Origin: Pasteurellaceae bacterium
GTDB lineage: Bacteria; Pseudomonadota; Gammaproteobacteria; Enterobacterales; Pasteurellaceae
Direction of reading: 5' to 3'
NCBI GenBank assembly: GCA_900756875.1
Contig: CAAELW010000069.1
Coordinates: 1-23,654 of the forward strand
DNA length: 23,654 nt
Position numbers and translations under genes: made by a program. Position 1 is the first letter of the stretch. Every line of letters starts with the position of its first letter. Of the stretch, positions 16,877 through 23,654 are shown piece after piece. The notes beneath the pieces were generated by a model. It saw only the letters and a list, made by a program, of their open reading frames with translations. It did not search any database and was not told the DNA's origin.

Positions 16877-17578
16877 ATGCTAGTTCCTATTCCTGCACTC
16901 AATGATAACTATATTTGGCTTTATAGACGAGAAAATTTCCCCGTAATTGTGATCGATATCCCAGAAATAACCCGTTTAATTCCGTATTTAGAATCGAATA
17001 AGTTAGACGTAGAAGCGGTGTTATTAACCCATAATCACGATGATCATGTGCAAGGTGTCGCGGAGTTTAAGCAATATTATCCCAATGTGCCTGTTTTCGG
17101 TCCAACAGAATGTGCAAATAAATGGGCAACTAATATCGTGGATAGTGGTGTGATTAATACGGCACATTATCATATTGAGGTTTTACCAAGTGGTGGTCAT
17201 ACGGCAGGGCATGTCAGCTATTTGGTGGATGGGCATCTATTTTGCGGTGATGCGTTATTTTCTGGTGGTTGTGGACGCGTGTTCACGGGAAATTTTGCTC
17301 AAATGTTTGAATCTATGCAACGTTTTAACCAATTACCAGATGAAACCGTGGTTTGCCCGGCTCATGAATATACGCTGGGTAATTTAGCTTTTGCGGAAAC
17401 CGTATTGGCGGATAAAAGAGCGGTCAAAAATCAACGTGTTTTGGTGGAACGTTATCGAGCAGAGGGTAAACCAAGTTTGCCAACAACAATTGGATTAGAG
17501 AAACAAATTAACCCGTTTTTACAAGCAAAAAATTTAGACGAATTTACACAATGGCGTTTAGCTAAAGATAAGTTTTAA
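16877..17578 (+). CDS. gloB: Hydroxyacylglutathione hydrolase (glyoxalase II)
   Basis: Metallo-beta-lactamase-fold hydrolase that splits S-D-lactoylglutathione into D-lactate and glutathione, the second step of methylglyoxal removal. The 233-residue protein has the binuclear metal motif THNHDDH (H52, H54, D56, H57), then H108 in GGHTAGH, the bridging D125 in [15 protein letters not shown] and H163 in [10 protein letters not shown]. All metal ligands are present. It is somewhat shorter than E. coli GloB (about 251). AAGG lies 6 bases before the ATG. The gene is divergent from the YafS-like methyltransferase with only 10 bases between the start codons, so its promoter must lie in that gene's coding sequence. 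Confidence 0.95.
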   Translation: MLVPIPALNDNYIWLYRRENFPVIVIDIPEITRLIPYLESNKLDVEAVLLTHNHDDHVQGVAEFKQYYPNVPVFGPTECANKWATNIVDSGVINTAHYHIEVLPSGGHTAGHVSYLVDGHLFCGDALFSGGCGRVFTGNFAQMFESMQRFNQLPDETVVCPAHEYTLGNLAFAETVLADKRAVKNQRVLVERYRAEGKPSLPTTIGLEKQINPFLQAKNLDEFTQWRLAKDKF

Positions 17579-17617
17579 CTCGTTTTAGTTATTTGTTTGA
17601 GTTTTTTATCTTGAAAT

Positions 17618-17646
17618 TTGCTCAATTCTCAACAATTCATTAAAAT
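17618..17646 (+). promoter_or_regulatory. Probable hemA promoter
   Basis: TTGCTC (17618-17623), a 17-base spacer and TAAAAT (17641-17646), 67 bases before the hemA start. An uptake word (17687-17695) lies in the leader. Confidence 0.5.
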
Positions 17647-17713
17647 AGCGAAACTTTTACTTTCTACTTAAGCCGCATATTCATAAAAGTGCGGTTGTTT
17701 TTATTAGGTTTTT

Positions 17714-19036
17714 ATGACCCTTCTTGTTCTTGGCATTAATCATAAAACAGCTTCTGTTGCTGTTCGTGAGAAAGTCGCTTTTTCTGAAGAAAAGCGGCAG
17801 CTTGCCTTACAACAAATTCACCAACAAGATTTGGCTGAAAGTGCGGTTATTCTTTCTACCTGTAACCGTACAGAGATTTATCTTCACCATCGTCAAATCT
17901 CACCCCAAGAGTGTAAGCAATGGCAAACGAACTGTACAAATTGGTTTGCTAATATTCATCAGCTTTCTGTCGATGAATTAAATAAAAGTATTTACACACA
18001 TCAAAATCAACAAGCGGCGAATCATTTAATGCGAGTGGCCTGTGGTTTGGATTCATTAATTTTGGGTGAGCCGCAAATTTTAGGACAGGTGAAACAAGCC
18101 TTCCAAATCAGTGAAGATTATTATCAAGCGGCGAATATTCCGCTTTCAAGCACGCTTTCTCGTTTGTTCCAAAAAACCTTTGCTACAGCAAAACGTGTAC
18201 GCACTGAAACCAATATTGGTGAAAGTGCTGTATCGGTGGCTTATGCCGCTTGTAGTTTGGCACGTCAAATTTTTGAATCTTTACGTGAATTACAAATTTT
18301 GCTCGTCGGGGCAGGGGAAACCATTGAATTGGTAAGCCGTCATTTATTACGCCATGGTGTAAAAAAATTGATGATTGCTAACCGCACTTTATCTCGCGCT
18401 GAACAGTTGGTGGAAAACTTAGCATCTAATACACCGATAGAAGTGTATTCTCTCGATGAGTTGCAAACACCACTAAATCAAGCGGATATTGTTATCAGCT
18501 CAACAGGCAGTCCGAATGTTTTAATCACCAAAGCAATGGCTGAAATTGCGGAAAAAGCACGCCAATTTAAACCGACTTTGATGGTGGATATTGCGGTGCC
18601 ACGTGATATTGATGAAAACGTCTCGGAATTAGAAAGTGTGTATCATTACACCGTAGATGATTTGCAAGATATTATTCAACGCAATCTTTCTCAACGTGAG
18701 CAAGCATCAGAGCAAGCACAAGACATCATTACACAAGAATGCACGGATTTCTTTGAGTGGTTGAAGGTTCATCAGTTCTCTAATTTAATTCGTCATTATC
18801 GTGATGAGGCGGAGAATACTCGCCAAGAATTACTCGAAAAAGCCTTACACCAAATTCAACAAGGTGAGAATGCTGAAAAAATTCTGCAAGAATTGAGTTA
18901 TAAATTAACGAATAAACTCATTCATGCGCCAACCCAAACTATGCAAGCCATGATGAAATCCGGTAATGCGGAAGGTTTGCATGCCTTTTCCAATGCTTTG
19001 CATTTAACCCATCCTTTAAATGAAAAAAACGATTAG
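17714..19036 (+). CDS. hemA: Glutamyl-tRNA reductase
   Basis: NADPH-dependent reduction of glutamyl-tRNA to glutamate-1-semialdehyde, the committed step of tetrapyrrole synthesis by the C5 route. The 440-residue protein has the catalytic cysteine C50 in STCNRTEIY, the substrate-binding stretch [20 protein letters not shown], the NADPH-binding motif GAGETIELV and a C-terminal helical dimerisation domain. The N-terminus [12 protein letters not shown] equals the E. coli pattern. It is about 20 residues longer than E. coli HemA (418), mostly at the C-terminus. H. influenzae sensu stricto lacks this gene, so it carries taxonomic weight. Two uptake words lie inside. The last 17 bases overlap the next gene in another frame. 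Confidence 0.97.
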   Translation: MTLLVLGINHKTASVAVREKVAFSEEKRQLALQQIHQQDLAESAVILSTCNRTEIYLHHRQISPQECKQWQTNCTNWFANIHQLSVDELNKSIYTHQNQQAANHLMRVACGLDSLILGEPQILGQVKQAFQISEDYYQAANIPLSSTLSRLFQKTFATAKRVRTETNIGESAVSVAYAACSLARQIFESLRELQILLVGAGETIELVSRHLLRHGVKKLMIANRTLSRAEQLVENLASNTPIEVYSLDELQTPLNQADIVISSTGSPNVLITKAMAEIAEKARQFKPTLMVDIAVPRDIDENVSELESVYHYTVDDLQDIIQRNLSQREQASEQAQDIITQECTDFFEWLKVHQFSNLIRHYRDEAENTRQELLEKALHQIQQGENAEKILQELSYKLTNKLIHAPTQTMQAMMKSGNAEGLHAFSNALHLTHPLNEKND

Positions 19037-19763
19037 ATTTTTGACCGCACTTTTAGGCAGTTCATCACTATTGATGAGTGTGTCAGCCCTAGCTGAATAT
19101 CGAACCTTTAATGATGGCAATATTACTTACGGGATTTTCCAAGCTAAACCTGAAGAAGTGCAGCTACATTGGAAGGATGCTGAAGGTAACGATTATCAAA
19201 GTTTAACGCGTCTCAAAAATGCCTTAGAAGATAGCTATAACGTGAAAATGATCATGAATGCGGGCATTTATAGCATGAATAATGTGCCTGCAGGGTTATG
19301 GATTGAGCAAGGAAAAGAGCTCAATGCGTTAAATACAAAATCAGGCAAAGGTAATTTCCATGTGCAGCCTAATGGGGTATTCGCCATTGCTGGAAATAAA
19401 CCCTACATTTTAACAACCGCCGCGTATCAGAAAAGCAAACTCAAGCCAGACTTTGCGTTGCAATCAGGCCCGATGTTAATTATTCATGGAAAAATGAATC
19501 CACAATTTCGAGCAAGCCTAGAAAGCTATCATAAGCGTAATGCAGTGTGTTTGACGAAACAAAATGAATTACTTTTCTTGATGACGATAAAAGGTGAACC
19601 TAACCTTTATACATTGAGTCAAGGTTTATTAAAAATTGGTTGCCATGATGCTTTATATCTTGATGGAACAATATCTAATTGGTACATTCCGGGGCAATTC
19701 AACACCTTGCATTGGAAGCGTTTTGTTGGAATGATCTCCGTTCTTGATGTGAACAAAAAATAG
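19020..19763 (+). CDS. Secreted phosphodiester glycosidase-family protein (YigE/NAGPA-like)
   Basis: The 247-residue protein begins with a signal peptide (KK near the start, a hydrophobic stretch [15 protein letters not shown] and a cleavage site near SALA-E). The rest resembles the phosphodiester glycosidase domain shared by bacterial YigE-type proteins and the human uncovering enzyme [47 protein letters not shown] and [15 protein letters not shown]. Location should be periplasmic. The natural substrate is not known. The start lies 17 bases inside the 3' end of hemA, with no clear Shine-Dalgarno, so translation is probably coupled to hemA. An uptake word (19044-19052) encodes part of the signal peptide (LTALL). 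Confidence 0.8.
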   Translation: MKKTIRFLTALLGSSSLLMSVSALAEYRTFNDGNITYGIFQAKPEEVQLHWKDAEGNDYQSLTRLKNALEDSYNVKMIMNAGIYSMNNVPAGLWIEQGKELNALNTKSGKGNFHVQPNGVFAIAGNKPYILTTAAYQKSKLKPDFALQSGPMLIIHGKMNPQFRASLESYHKRNAVCLTKQNELLFLMTIKGEPNLYTLSQGLLKIGCHDALYLDGTISNWYIPGQFNTLHWKRFVGMISVLDVNKK

Positions 19764-19822
19764 CAAAAGCGTTTTATTTATAATCAACTAAATCAAAAAA
19801 TCCGTTTTTTGCAAAAAAATGA

Positions 19823-19851
19823 TTGACGAGAATAGGTCAAATCAGGATAAT
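19823..19851 (+). promoter_or_regulatory. Promoter of the tRNA operon
   Basis: TTGACG (19823-19828), a 17-base spacer and GATAAT (19846-19851), followed by the GC-rich discriminator ACGCCCCGC. GC-rich discriminators are typical of stable-RNA promoters under stringent control. The first tRNA starts 36 bases downstream. Confidence 0.85.
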
Positions 19852-19886
19852 ACGCCCCGCAAAGCCGATAAGGTAAAGCAAATGAT

Positions 19887-19963
19887 GGCTACATAGCTCA
19901 GTTGGTTAGAGCACAACACTCATAATGTTGGGGTCGCAAGTTCGAATCTCGCTGTAGCCACCA
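19887..19963 (+). tRNA. tRNA-Met (CAT), elongator type
   Basis: 77 bases with encoded CCA. The acceptor stem GGCTACA pairs with TGTAGCC, the anticodon loop is CTCATAA (CAT at 19921-19923) and the T-loop is TTCGAAT. The G1-C72 pair excludes the initiator type. The body agrees well with E. coli metT and much less with the CAT-bearing tRNA-Ile2. It is the first gene of a three-tRNA operon. Confidence 0.95.
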
Positions 19964-19968
19964 AATTT

Positions 19969-20053
19969 GCGGGACTGGCGAAATTGGTAGACGCACCAGA
20001 TTTAGGTTCTGGCGCCGAGAGGTGTGTGGGTTCAAGTCCCTCGTCCCGCACCA
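19969..20053 (+). tRNA. tRNA-Leu (TAG)
   Basis: 85 bases with encoded CCA and the long variable arm typical of leucine tRNAs (GCCGAGAGGTGT region). Acceptor GCGGGAC pairs with GTCCCGC; the anticodon loop TTTAGGT gives TAG at 20003-20005. It lies 5 bases after tRNA-Met. The counterpart in E. coli is leuW. Confidence 0.96.
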
Positions 20054-20080
20054 TTTATCAGCTTGCAGTCAAATAGTAGT

Positions 20081-20155
20081 TGGGGTATCGCCAAGCGGTA
20101 AGGCACCGGGTTTTGATCTCGGCATCCCTAGGTTCGAATCCTAGTACCCCAGCCA
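20081..20155 (+). tRNA. tRNA-Gln (TTG)
   Basis: 75 bases with encoded CCA. Acceptor TGGGGTA pairs with TACCCCA, the anticodon loop is TTTTGAT (TTG at 20113-20115) and the T-loop is TTCGAAT. The order Met-Leu-Gln repeats the start of the E. coli metT-leuW-glnU operon. Confidence 0.96.
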
Positions 20156-20184
20156 TCTTATTTTCTCTATTTCTTTTATATAAA

Positions 20185-20211
20185 AAATGTGATTAAATTT
20201 AACCGCACTTT
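20185..20211 (+). terminator. Possible terminator of the tRNA operon
   Basis: TGTGATTAAA (20188-20197) pairs with TTTAACCGCA (20198-20207) with one mismatch and one G-T pair; A-T pairs can extend it on both sides. The right arm contains an uptake word (20202-20210). The T-run is short, so the call is tentative. Confidence 0.4.
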
Positions 20212-20264
20212 GTTCTATCCGTCAGTTGTTATTTGCTATAAATTTTAATGTCTTTATATAAAAG

Positions 20265-20288
20265 AAAAGCCACCTTGCGGTGACCTTT
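20265..20288 (-). terminator. Terminator of the lipoprotein gene
   Basis: On the minus strand AAAGGTCACC, loop GCAA, GGTGGCTTTT form a 10-bp stem with two G-T pairs, followed by CTTTTAT. It starts 8 bases beyond the stop codon at 20297. Confidence 0.8.
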
Positions 20289-20296
20289 CATATTGA

Positions 20297-20836
20297 TTAC
20301 TTTAATTCTACTAAAGTTAAATTACATTGAGCTGTTGATGCCGCAGGTAATGCTTCATAATCTTTTCCTGCCTGAGGCGTGAATGTGAGTTTTTTACCAG
20401 AACAGCTGTAACCTAGTTGTGTATATTTAATACCTTTTGCATAATCGGTATAAGTATTATCTGGGGTTACTATTTCACTTTTTAGAGTGATTTCAGCACC
20501 CGCAGGGATAACAAACTCTTTAAAGAAGGTACTTGAACCAATGTTATTGAATTGACTTGGTTTTTTACTCGCTTCGCTATCTGGCATCCCTAGTGATTCA
20601 TTACCTTTAAGGTAAAGCATTGAGCCGAAGGATTGCCCTAATCCACCACCAACATTAACTTTTTCTGTTTTTCCATCCTGTTTTACTTCCATCTCAGTAT
20701 AGCGACCATTTTGTCCGTATAGACGGATACGTGCATCAGTTTGTGGATTATAAGCTTTTCCTGCATTTGATAGCTCAGTGTTTACACAGCCTGAAAGTAG
20801 TAATGCTGCTGTACTGATAAGCATCAATTTTTTCAT
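20297..20836 (-). CDS. Putative lipoprotein of unknown function
   Basis: The 179-residue precursor has a clear lipoprotein signal peptide, KKLMLISTAALLLSGC, with C17 as the lipid site and Val at the next position. The mature part is rich in Gly, Ser and Lys. It has two further cysteines, C145 and C171, flanking FTPQAGKDYEALP, which may form a disulfide. The FxPxxGxDYE pattern followed by a Cys near the end is seen in other small bacterial lipoproteins, but I cannot name the family. AGGAA lies 8 bases before the ATG. It follows prfC by 35 bases on the same strand with no terminator between, so it is probably read from the prfC transcript. The location and lipid anchor are well supported; the function is not. 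Confidence 0.8.
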   Translation of the reverse strand: MKKLMLISTAALLLSGCVNTELSNAGKAYNPQTDARIRLYGQNGRYTEMEVKQDGKTEKVNVGGGLGQSFGSMLYLKGNESLGMPDSEASKKPSQFNNIGSSTFFKEFVIPAGAEITLKSEIVTPDNTYTDYAKGIKYTQLGYSCSGKKLTFTPQAGKDYEALPAASTAQCNLTLVELK

Positions 20837-20871
20837 GATTTTTCCTTTTATTAATGAGAGAAAATAGTGAA

Positions 20872-22455
20872 TTAATGTTCCCTTGTTTTAAAGAAGGTTA
20901 CATCAGGATAACGTTCTTGTGCAAGGTTTAGGTTTACCATAGTTGGTGCAATGTAAGTAAGATTATCCCCACCATCTAATGCCAGGTTTTGCTCATTTTT
21001 ACGTTTGAACTCTTCAAATTTTTTGTTATCCGCACATTCCACCCAACGAGCTGTTGCAACGTTGACCGTTTCGTAAATAGCTTCTACGTTATATTCTGAT
21101 TTCAAACGAGAAACGACCACATCAAACTGCAACACACCCACAGCACCAACAATTAAATCATTGTTACTTAATGGACGGAATACTTGCACAGCACCTTCTT
21201 CAGAAAGTTGTACTAAGCCTTTCAACAATTGTTTTTGTTTAAGAGGATCTTTCAAACGAATGCGACGGAATAATTCAGGGGCAAAGTTTGGAATACCGGT
21301 AAATTTAAGCTCTTCGCCTTGTGTAAAGGTATCGCCAATTTGAATCGTACCGTGATTATGAAGACCGATAATATCGCCAGCATAGGCCTCATCAGCATGG
21401 GTACGATCCCCCGCCATAAAGGTGAGCGCATCAGAAATAACCACATCTTTACCAATACGCACATGTTTAAGTTTCATCCCTTTTTCGTATTTACCCGAAA
21501 CTACGCGGAGGAAAGCTACGCGGTCGCGGTGTTTGGGATCCATATTGGCTTGGATTTTAAACACGAAACCAGTGAATTTTTCTTCTTCTGCTGAAACCTT
21601 ACGGGTATCAGCTTGACGAGCTTGTGGTGCAGGTGCCCATTCAGTTAAACCATCTAAGAAATGATCGACACCGAAGTTACCTAATGCAGTACCAAAAAAG
21701 ACTGGCGTCAATTCACCACTTAAGAATAAATCCAAATCAAATTCATTACTTGCACCTTTTACTAGCTCTAATTCATCACGCAGTTGTTGGGCTAAGTCAT
21801 CGCCTACGGCAGCGTCTAATTCTGGACTATTTAAGCCTTTTACTATACGCACTTCTTGAATAGTTGAGCCTTGGCCACTTTGATAAAGATAGGTTTCATC
21901 TTTATATAAATGATAAACCCCTTTAAACAATTTACCGCAACCAATCGGCCAAGTAATCGGCGCACAATGGATTTTTAATACGCTTTCCACTTCATCTAAT
22001 AATTCCATCGGATCGCGGATATCACGGTCGAGTTTATTCATAAAAGTGATAATTGGCGTATCGCGTAAACGGGTCACTTCCATTAATTTAATGGTACGTT
22101 CCTCAACCCCTTTTGCTGAGTCGATAACCATTAAGCAGCTATCCACAGCCGTCAAAGTGCGGTAGGTATCTTCCGAGAAATCCTCATGCCCCGGCGTATC
22201 CAATAAATTCACTAAGCACTCATTGTAAGGGAATTGCATCACGGAAGTTGTAATGGAAATACCACGTTGTTTTTCCATTTCCATCCAGTCAGATTTTGCA
22301 TGCTGTGCAGAGCCTTTACCTTTTACTGAGCCCGCTTTTTGAATGGCATTGCCGTATAACAATACTTTTTCGGTGATGGTGGTTTTACCCGCGTCAGGGT
22401 GGGAAATAATCGCAAATGTGCGACGTTTATTCACTTCTTCTAATGGATAACTCAT
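20872..22455 (-). CDS. prfC: Peptide chain release factor 3
   Basis: Translational GTPase RF3, which removes RF1 and RF2 from the ribosome after peptide release. The 527-residue protein (E. coli 529) has G1 HPDAGKTT (19-26), G2 RGISITTS (64-71), G3 DTPGHEDF (86-93), G4 NKLD (140-143), then translation-factor beta-barrel and C-terminal domains. [20 protein letters not shown] is the switch region typical of RF3. An uptake word is inside (22155-22163). The Shine-Dalgarno sequence is weak (AAGA-type). It begins a long intergenic region and is followed closely by the lipoprotein gene. Confidence 0.97.
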   Translation of the reverse strand: MSYPLEEVNKRRTFAIISHPDAGKTTITEKVLLYGNAIQKAGSVKGKGSAQHAKSDWMEMEKQRGISITTSVMQFPYNECLVNLLDTPGHEDFSEDTYRTLTAVDSCLMVIDSAKGVEERTIKLMEVTRLRDTPIITFMNKLDRDIRDPMELLDEVESVLKIHCAPITWPIGCGKLFKGVYHLYKDETYLYQSGQGSTIQEVRIVKGLNSPELDAAVGDDLAQQLRDELELVKGASNEFDLDLFLSGELTPVFFGTALGNFGVDHFLDGLTEWAPAPQARQADTRKVSAEEEKFTGFVFKIQANMDPKHRDRVAFLRVVSGKYEKGMKLKHVRIGKDVVISDALTFMAGDRTHADEAYAGDIIGLHNHGTIQIGDTFTQGEELKFTGIPNFAPELFRRIRLKDPLKQKQLLKGLVQLSEEGAVQVFRPLSNNDLIVGAVGVLQFDVVVSRLKSEYNVEAIYETVNVATARWVECADNKKFEEFKRKNEQNLALDGGDNLTYIAPTMVNLNLAQERYPDVTFFKTREH

Positions 22456-22593
22456 TTGTCTTGTTTCTTCTGTTTTAAATAATGGTGTATTGTCGCTGAT
22501 TTTCAGATTGAGCTCAAATTAAATTAGGGAAATAGCAATTTTGTCATGAGTTAGCTCAAAAATAACAATTTAAATCGCTTATTTTTTAACCTT

Positions 22594-22609
22594 TTGCAAG
22601 CGTTTGCGT
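22594..22609. promoter_or_regulatory. PurR-like operator
   Basis: TTGCAAGCGTTTGCGT matches 13 of 16 positions of the PurR operator ACGCAAACGTTTGCGT. It lies 139 bases upstream of prfC. LacI-family regulators other than PurR use related sites, so the protein is uncertain. Confidence 0.35.
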
Positions 22610-22684
22610 TGGTTGTTTTATAAACACTATGATTGTTTAATTCTATTTATATGTATTAATTAATATCTAAAACCTTTCATATGG

Positions 22685-22699
22685 TAATAGTGATTCTCA
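22685..22699. promoter_or_regulatory. Fur-like box
   Basis: TAATAGTGATTCTCA compares with the 7-1-7 Fur motif TGATAATnATTATCA at 11 of 14 informative positions. It lies about 245 bases upstream of the first repeat-protein gene. In AT-rich DNA such matches arise by chance, so this is tentative. Confidence 0.3.
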
Positions 22700-22711
22700 A
22701 AAAATTGTAGC

Positions 22712-22725
22712 ACCTATTTATAGGT
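22712..22725. repeat. Inverted repeat, operator-like
   Basis: ACCTAT (22712-22717) and ATAGGT (22720-22725) form a perfect dyad with a 2-base centre. Confidence 0.45.
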
Positions 22726-22762
22726 ATCTTATTTAACTGAGTGTTTTATTTCAAATTAAAAT

Positions 22763-22789
22763 AAATTATTAACTAATAGTTAATAATTT
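22763..22789. repeat. Perfect 13-bp inverted repeat, operator-like
   Basis: AAATTATTAACTA (22763-22775) and TAGTTAATAATTT (22777-22789) are exact inverse copies around a single central A. The near-zero spacing suits a binding site for a dimeric regulator better than an RNA hairpin. It lies 154 bases upstream of the repeat-protein start. Confidence 0.55.
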
Positions 22790-22943
22790 GCGACATGTTC
22801 TGTTTTTTATAGTTCATAAATAATTGGTCCGATGAGTTCGCACTATTTTGATGTGCTAGCTTAATTGCGACTGGAATATACCGATTTCAGTTTTCAATCA
22901 TGGATTGAATAATATTTTCTCATTGAGGAATCTTGAGGTAAAA

Positions 22944-23324
22944 ATGAATAAAACAACTTTTTGTTTTAAACGATTATTGCTTATTGCATTTGGTTTGTGT
23001 TCAGCATCAACATTTGTTTATGGGAGCACGCAAAATGTGACTGTTAGTGGAGCGGTAGATAACTCTTCTTCAGGCAGTGGTAAAGCAATGATTAATGTTG
23101 GTTCGGCTGTTGGTAAAAACGTTGGCAATAATACCCAAAATGTTGTTGTGAATGGCTCCTTAGTAAATAAGGCATCTGGTAGCGGTAAAGCCAGCATTAA
23201 TATTGGGTCATCAGTAAATGATGGTGGAAGCCACAATCAATCAGTTAGTGTTGGTTCAATTGTAAATTCTTCTTCAGGTGGTAAATCTGAAGTGAATATC
23301 GGTTCTGTTGTTAAAGATGAGTAA
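22944..23324 (+). CDS. Secreted three-repeat protein, possible surface-fibre subunit
   Basis: I do not recognise a named family. The 126-residue precursor has a signal peptide (NKTTFCFKRLLLIAFGLCSA, cleavage near VYG-STQ at residue 27). The mature part, about 99 residues, has no cysteine and no aromatic residue and is almost entirely Asn, Gly, Ser, Val, Gln and Lys. It consists of three repeats beginning at Q30, Q65 and Q99 (35, 34 and 28 residues). Their pattern is Q-x3-V-x-G-x2-x-N-x-[SA]-SG-x-GK-[AS]-x2-N-[IV]-GS. Alternating hydrophobic residues with regular Gly, Asn and Ser suggest a beta-solenoid or amyloid-like fold. GAGG lies 5 bases before ATG 22944. An in-frame TTG at 22905 is rejected because it precedes that site and would spoil the signal peptide. 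A homologous gene follows 88 bases downstream. Confidence 0.75.
   Translation: MNKTTFCFKRLLLIAFGLCSASTFVYGSTQNVTVSGAVDNSSSGSGKAMINVGSAVGKNVGNNTQNVVVNGSLVNKASGSGKASINIGSSVNDGGSHNQSVSVGSIVNSSSGGKSEVNIGSVVKDE
23031..23321 (+). repeat. Three coding repeats in the first repeat protein
   Basis: Units begin at about 23031, 23136 and 23238, with lengths of 105, 102 and 84 bases. They are clear at protein level but diverged in DNA, which suggests an older duplication than in the following gene. Confidence 0.7.
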
Positions 23325-23341
23325 TTTTTAGCGCAGAACTC

Positions 23342-23362
23342 ATGATTATATTAAATAATCAT
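23342..23362 (+). other. Intercistronic hairpin between the two repeat-protein genes
   Basis: ATGATTAT (23342-23349) and ATAATCAT (23355-23362) form a perfect 8-bp stem with a 5-base loop, followed by an AT-rich but not T-only tail. A second small stem, AGCAT / ATGCT, lies at 23374-23387. They may set the ratio of the two products by partial termination or RNA processing. Confidence 0.4.
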
Positions 23363-23412
23363 TAATTTTAATAAGCATAGTAATGCTCAATTTCTTTTAA
23401 AGAGGAAAAACA

Positions 23413-23654
23413 ATGAAAAACTTAGTTAAAGTTAGTGCAGCAGCAATCTTTGCAGCAAGTTTAGCCTTATCTACTAATGCTGCAGTGAAAATTGGTGGTA
23501 ACAACTCGCAAACCACTAATATTCAAGGTGCAGTAGCTAATACGGCAGTTGGCGGTAGTAAAGCAACCCAAAACATTTCATCTAACCACGGTAAAGTAAC
23601 TATTGGTGGTAACAACGTACAAACCACTAATATTCAAGGTGCAGTAGCTAACAC
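23413..23654 (+). CDS. Secreted repeat protein, 5' part, paralogue of the preceding gene
   Basis: The gene runs off the window after 80 codons. The precursor starts with a signal peptide (KNLVKVSAAAIFAASLALS, cleavage near TNA-A at residue 23). Repeats of 37 residues begin at V25 and V62. The unit has the pattern V-x-IGGNN-x-QTTNIQGAVANT followed by AVGGSKATQNISSNHGK. Laid against the first repeat protein, Q, GAV, N, G, KA, N and [IV]-x-S fall in register over 25 residues, and GK and GNN-x-Q also align, so the two are homologous. There is no cysteine or aromatic residue in the visible mature part. AGAGGA lies 7 bases before the ATG. The more regular repeats recall the major subunit of a fibre, but this is inference. 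Confidence 0.75.
   Translation, partial: MKNLVKVSAAAIFAASLALSTNAAVKIGGNNSQTTNIQGAVANTAVGGSKATQNISSNHGKVTIGGNNVQTTNIQGAVAN
23485..23654 (+). repeat. 111-base tandem repeat, near identical copies
   Basis: The sequence from 23485 returns from 23596 with a period of 111 bases (37 codons). The two copies share the long run around CAAACCACTAATATTCAAGG and on to GCAGTAGCTAA without change, and the few differences cluster near the unit start and the final visible bases. The array continues past the window end. Confidence 0.85.

Larger units (their letters stand above)
601..22163. repeat. Dispersed Haemophilus DNA uptake words (AAGTGCGGT)
   Basis: Exact copies on the plus strand start at 601, 2596, 4795, 8308, 9288, 13782, 15548, 16612, 17687, 17839 and 22155. 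Inverse copies (ACCGCACTT) start at 4812, 6931, 7627, 9305, 10367, 11508, 18381, 19044 and 20202. These 20 were found by eye. The word serves recognition of own DNA in natural transformation. Two inverted pairs form terminators (4792-4823, 9287-9316). The last 1.5 kb has none, too short a gap to mean much. Confidence 0.93.
22456..22943. other. Long AT-rich intergenic region between prfC and the repeat-protein genes
   Basis: This 488-base stretch has no credible gene on either strand. It separates divergent genes and so must hold both the prfC promoter and the promoter of the repeat-protein gene. It contains a PurR-like dyad, a Fur-like box and two perfect inverted repeats, listed separately. 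A further hairpin lies in the leader of the repeat-protein gene: CTGGAAT (22871-22877) with ATTTCAG (22884-22890). I could not pick out a convincing -35/-10 pair for that gene. No uptake word is present. Confidence 0.7.

Noticed and set aside
19887..19963. tRNA with CAT anticodon as initiator tRNA or tRNA-Ile2
   Set aside because: A G1-C72 pair excludes the initiator, and the acceptor and T-stem follow the elongator methionine tRNA rather than tRNA-Ile2.
22905..22943. Upstream TTG start of the first repeat protein
   Set aside because: It would place a charged stretch before the signal peptide, and GAGG directly precedes ATG 22944.
23485..23654. CRISPR-like spacing of repeats at the right end
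   Set aside because: The repeated unit is 111 bases, in frame and coding, with no short repeat-spacer pattern and no cas genes.
22164..23654. Lack of uptake words as proof of foreign origin
   Set aside because: Gaps of more than 2 kb without the word also occur in core genes here (2605-4794 and within gyrA), so the absence is not informative.

Overview
The window looks like chromosomal DNA from a Pasteurellaceae species, most likely Haemophilus parainfluenzae or a close relative. The Haemophilus DNA uptake word AAGTGCGGT occurs about 20 times on the two strands, at roughly the density known for Haemophilus. The proteins also read as close relatives of Haemophilus and enteric proteins. A complete hemA (first enzyme of haem synthesis) argues against H. 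influenzae sensu stricto, which needs supplied haem, and favours a haem-independent species. The species call is an inference.

Layout. 1-4108: the pyruvate dehydrogenase operon, with the 3' end of aceE, aceF with three lipoyl domains, and lpdA, closed by a strong terminator. 4221-5300: mepS, converging on a UmuD-like gene that has lost both catalytic residues and carries a LexA box inside its promoter. 5574-8320: the serine/threonine transporter gene sstT and the double ATPase gene modF. 8366-10971: qmcA, an nfeD-type partner, a flavodoxin-fold quinone reductase and a YcdY/TorD-type chaperone. 11069-13714 (minus): gyrA. 13868-15631 (minus): ycaO. 15811-17578: yegP, a yafS-type methyltransferase gene (minus) and gloB. 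17714-19763: hemA overlapping a secreted phosphodiester-glycosidase-type gene. 19887-20155: a tRNA operon (Met-Leu-Gln) with a clear promoter. 20297-22455 (minus): prfC followed by a small lipoprotein gene. 22456-22943: a long AT-rich gap with operator-like dyads. 22944-23654: two adjacent genes for secreted, cysteine-free repeat proteins that share one repeat design; the second is cut by the window end.

Most of the window is conserved housekeeping sequence. Three points stand out. GyrA carries Phe84 and Tyr88 where the wild type has Ser and Asp, the classic double change of fluoroquinolone resistance. The UmuD-like gene looks like an SOS-induced, non-cleaving UmuD relative with no umuC in the window. 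The repeat-protein pair at the right edge has the look of a curli-like or beta-solenoid surface fibre system, preceded by a long regulatory region; it is the best candidate here for an undescribed system.

Several start codons were moved from the longest possible reading frame to the one with a ribosome binding site and matching family N-terminus (gyrA, ycaO, yegP, the yafS-type gene and the first repeat protein).
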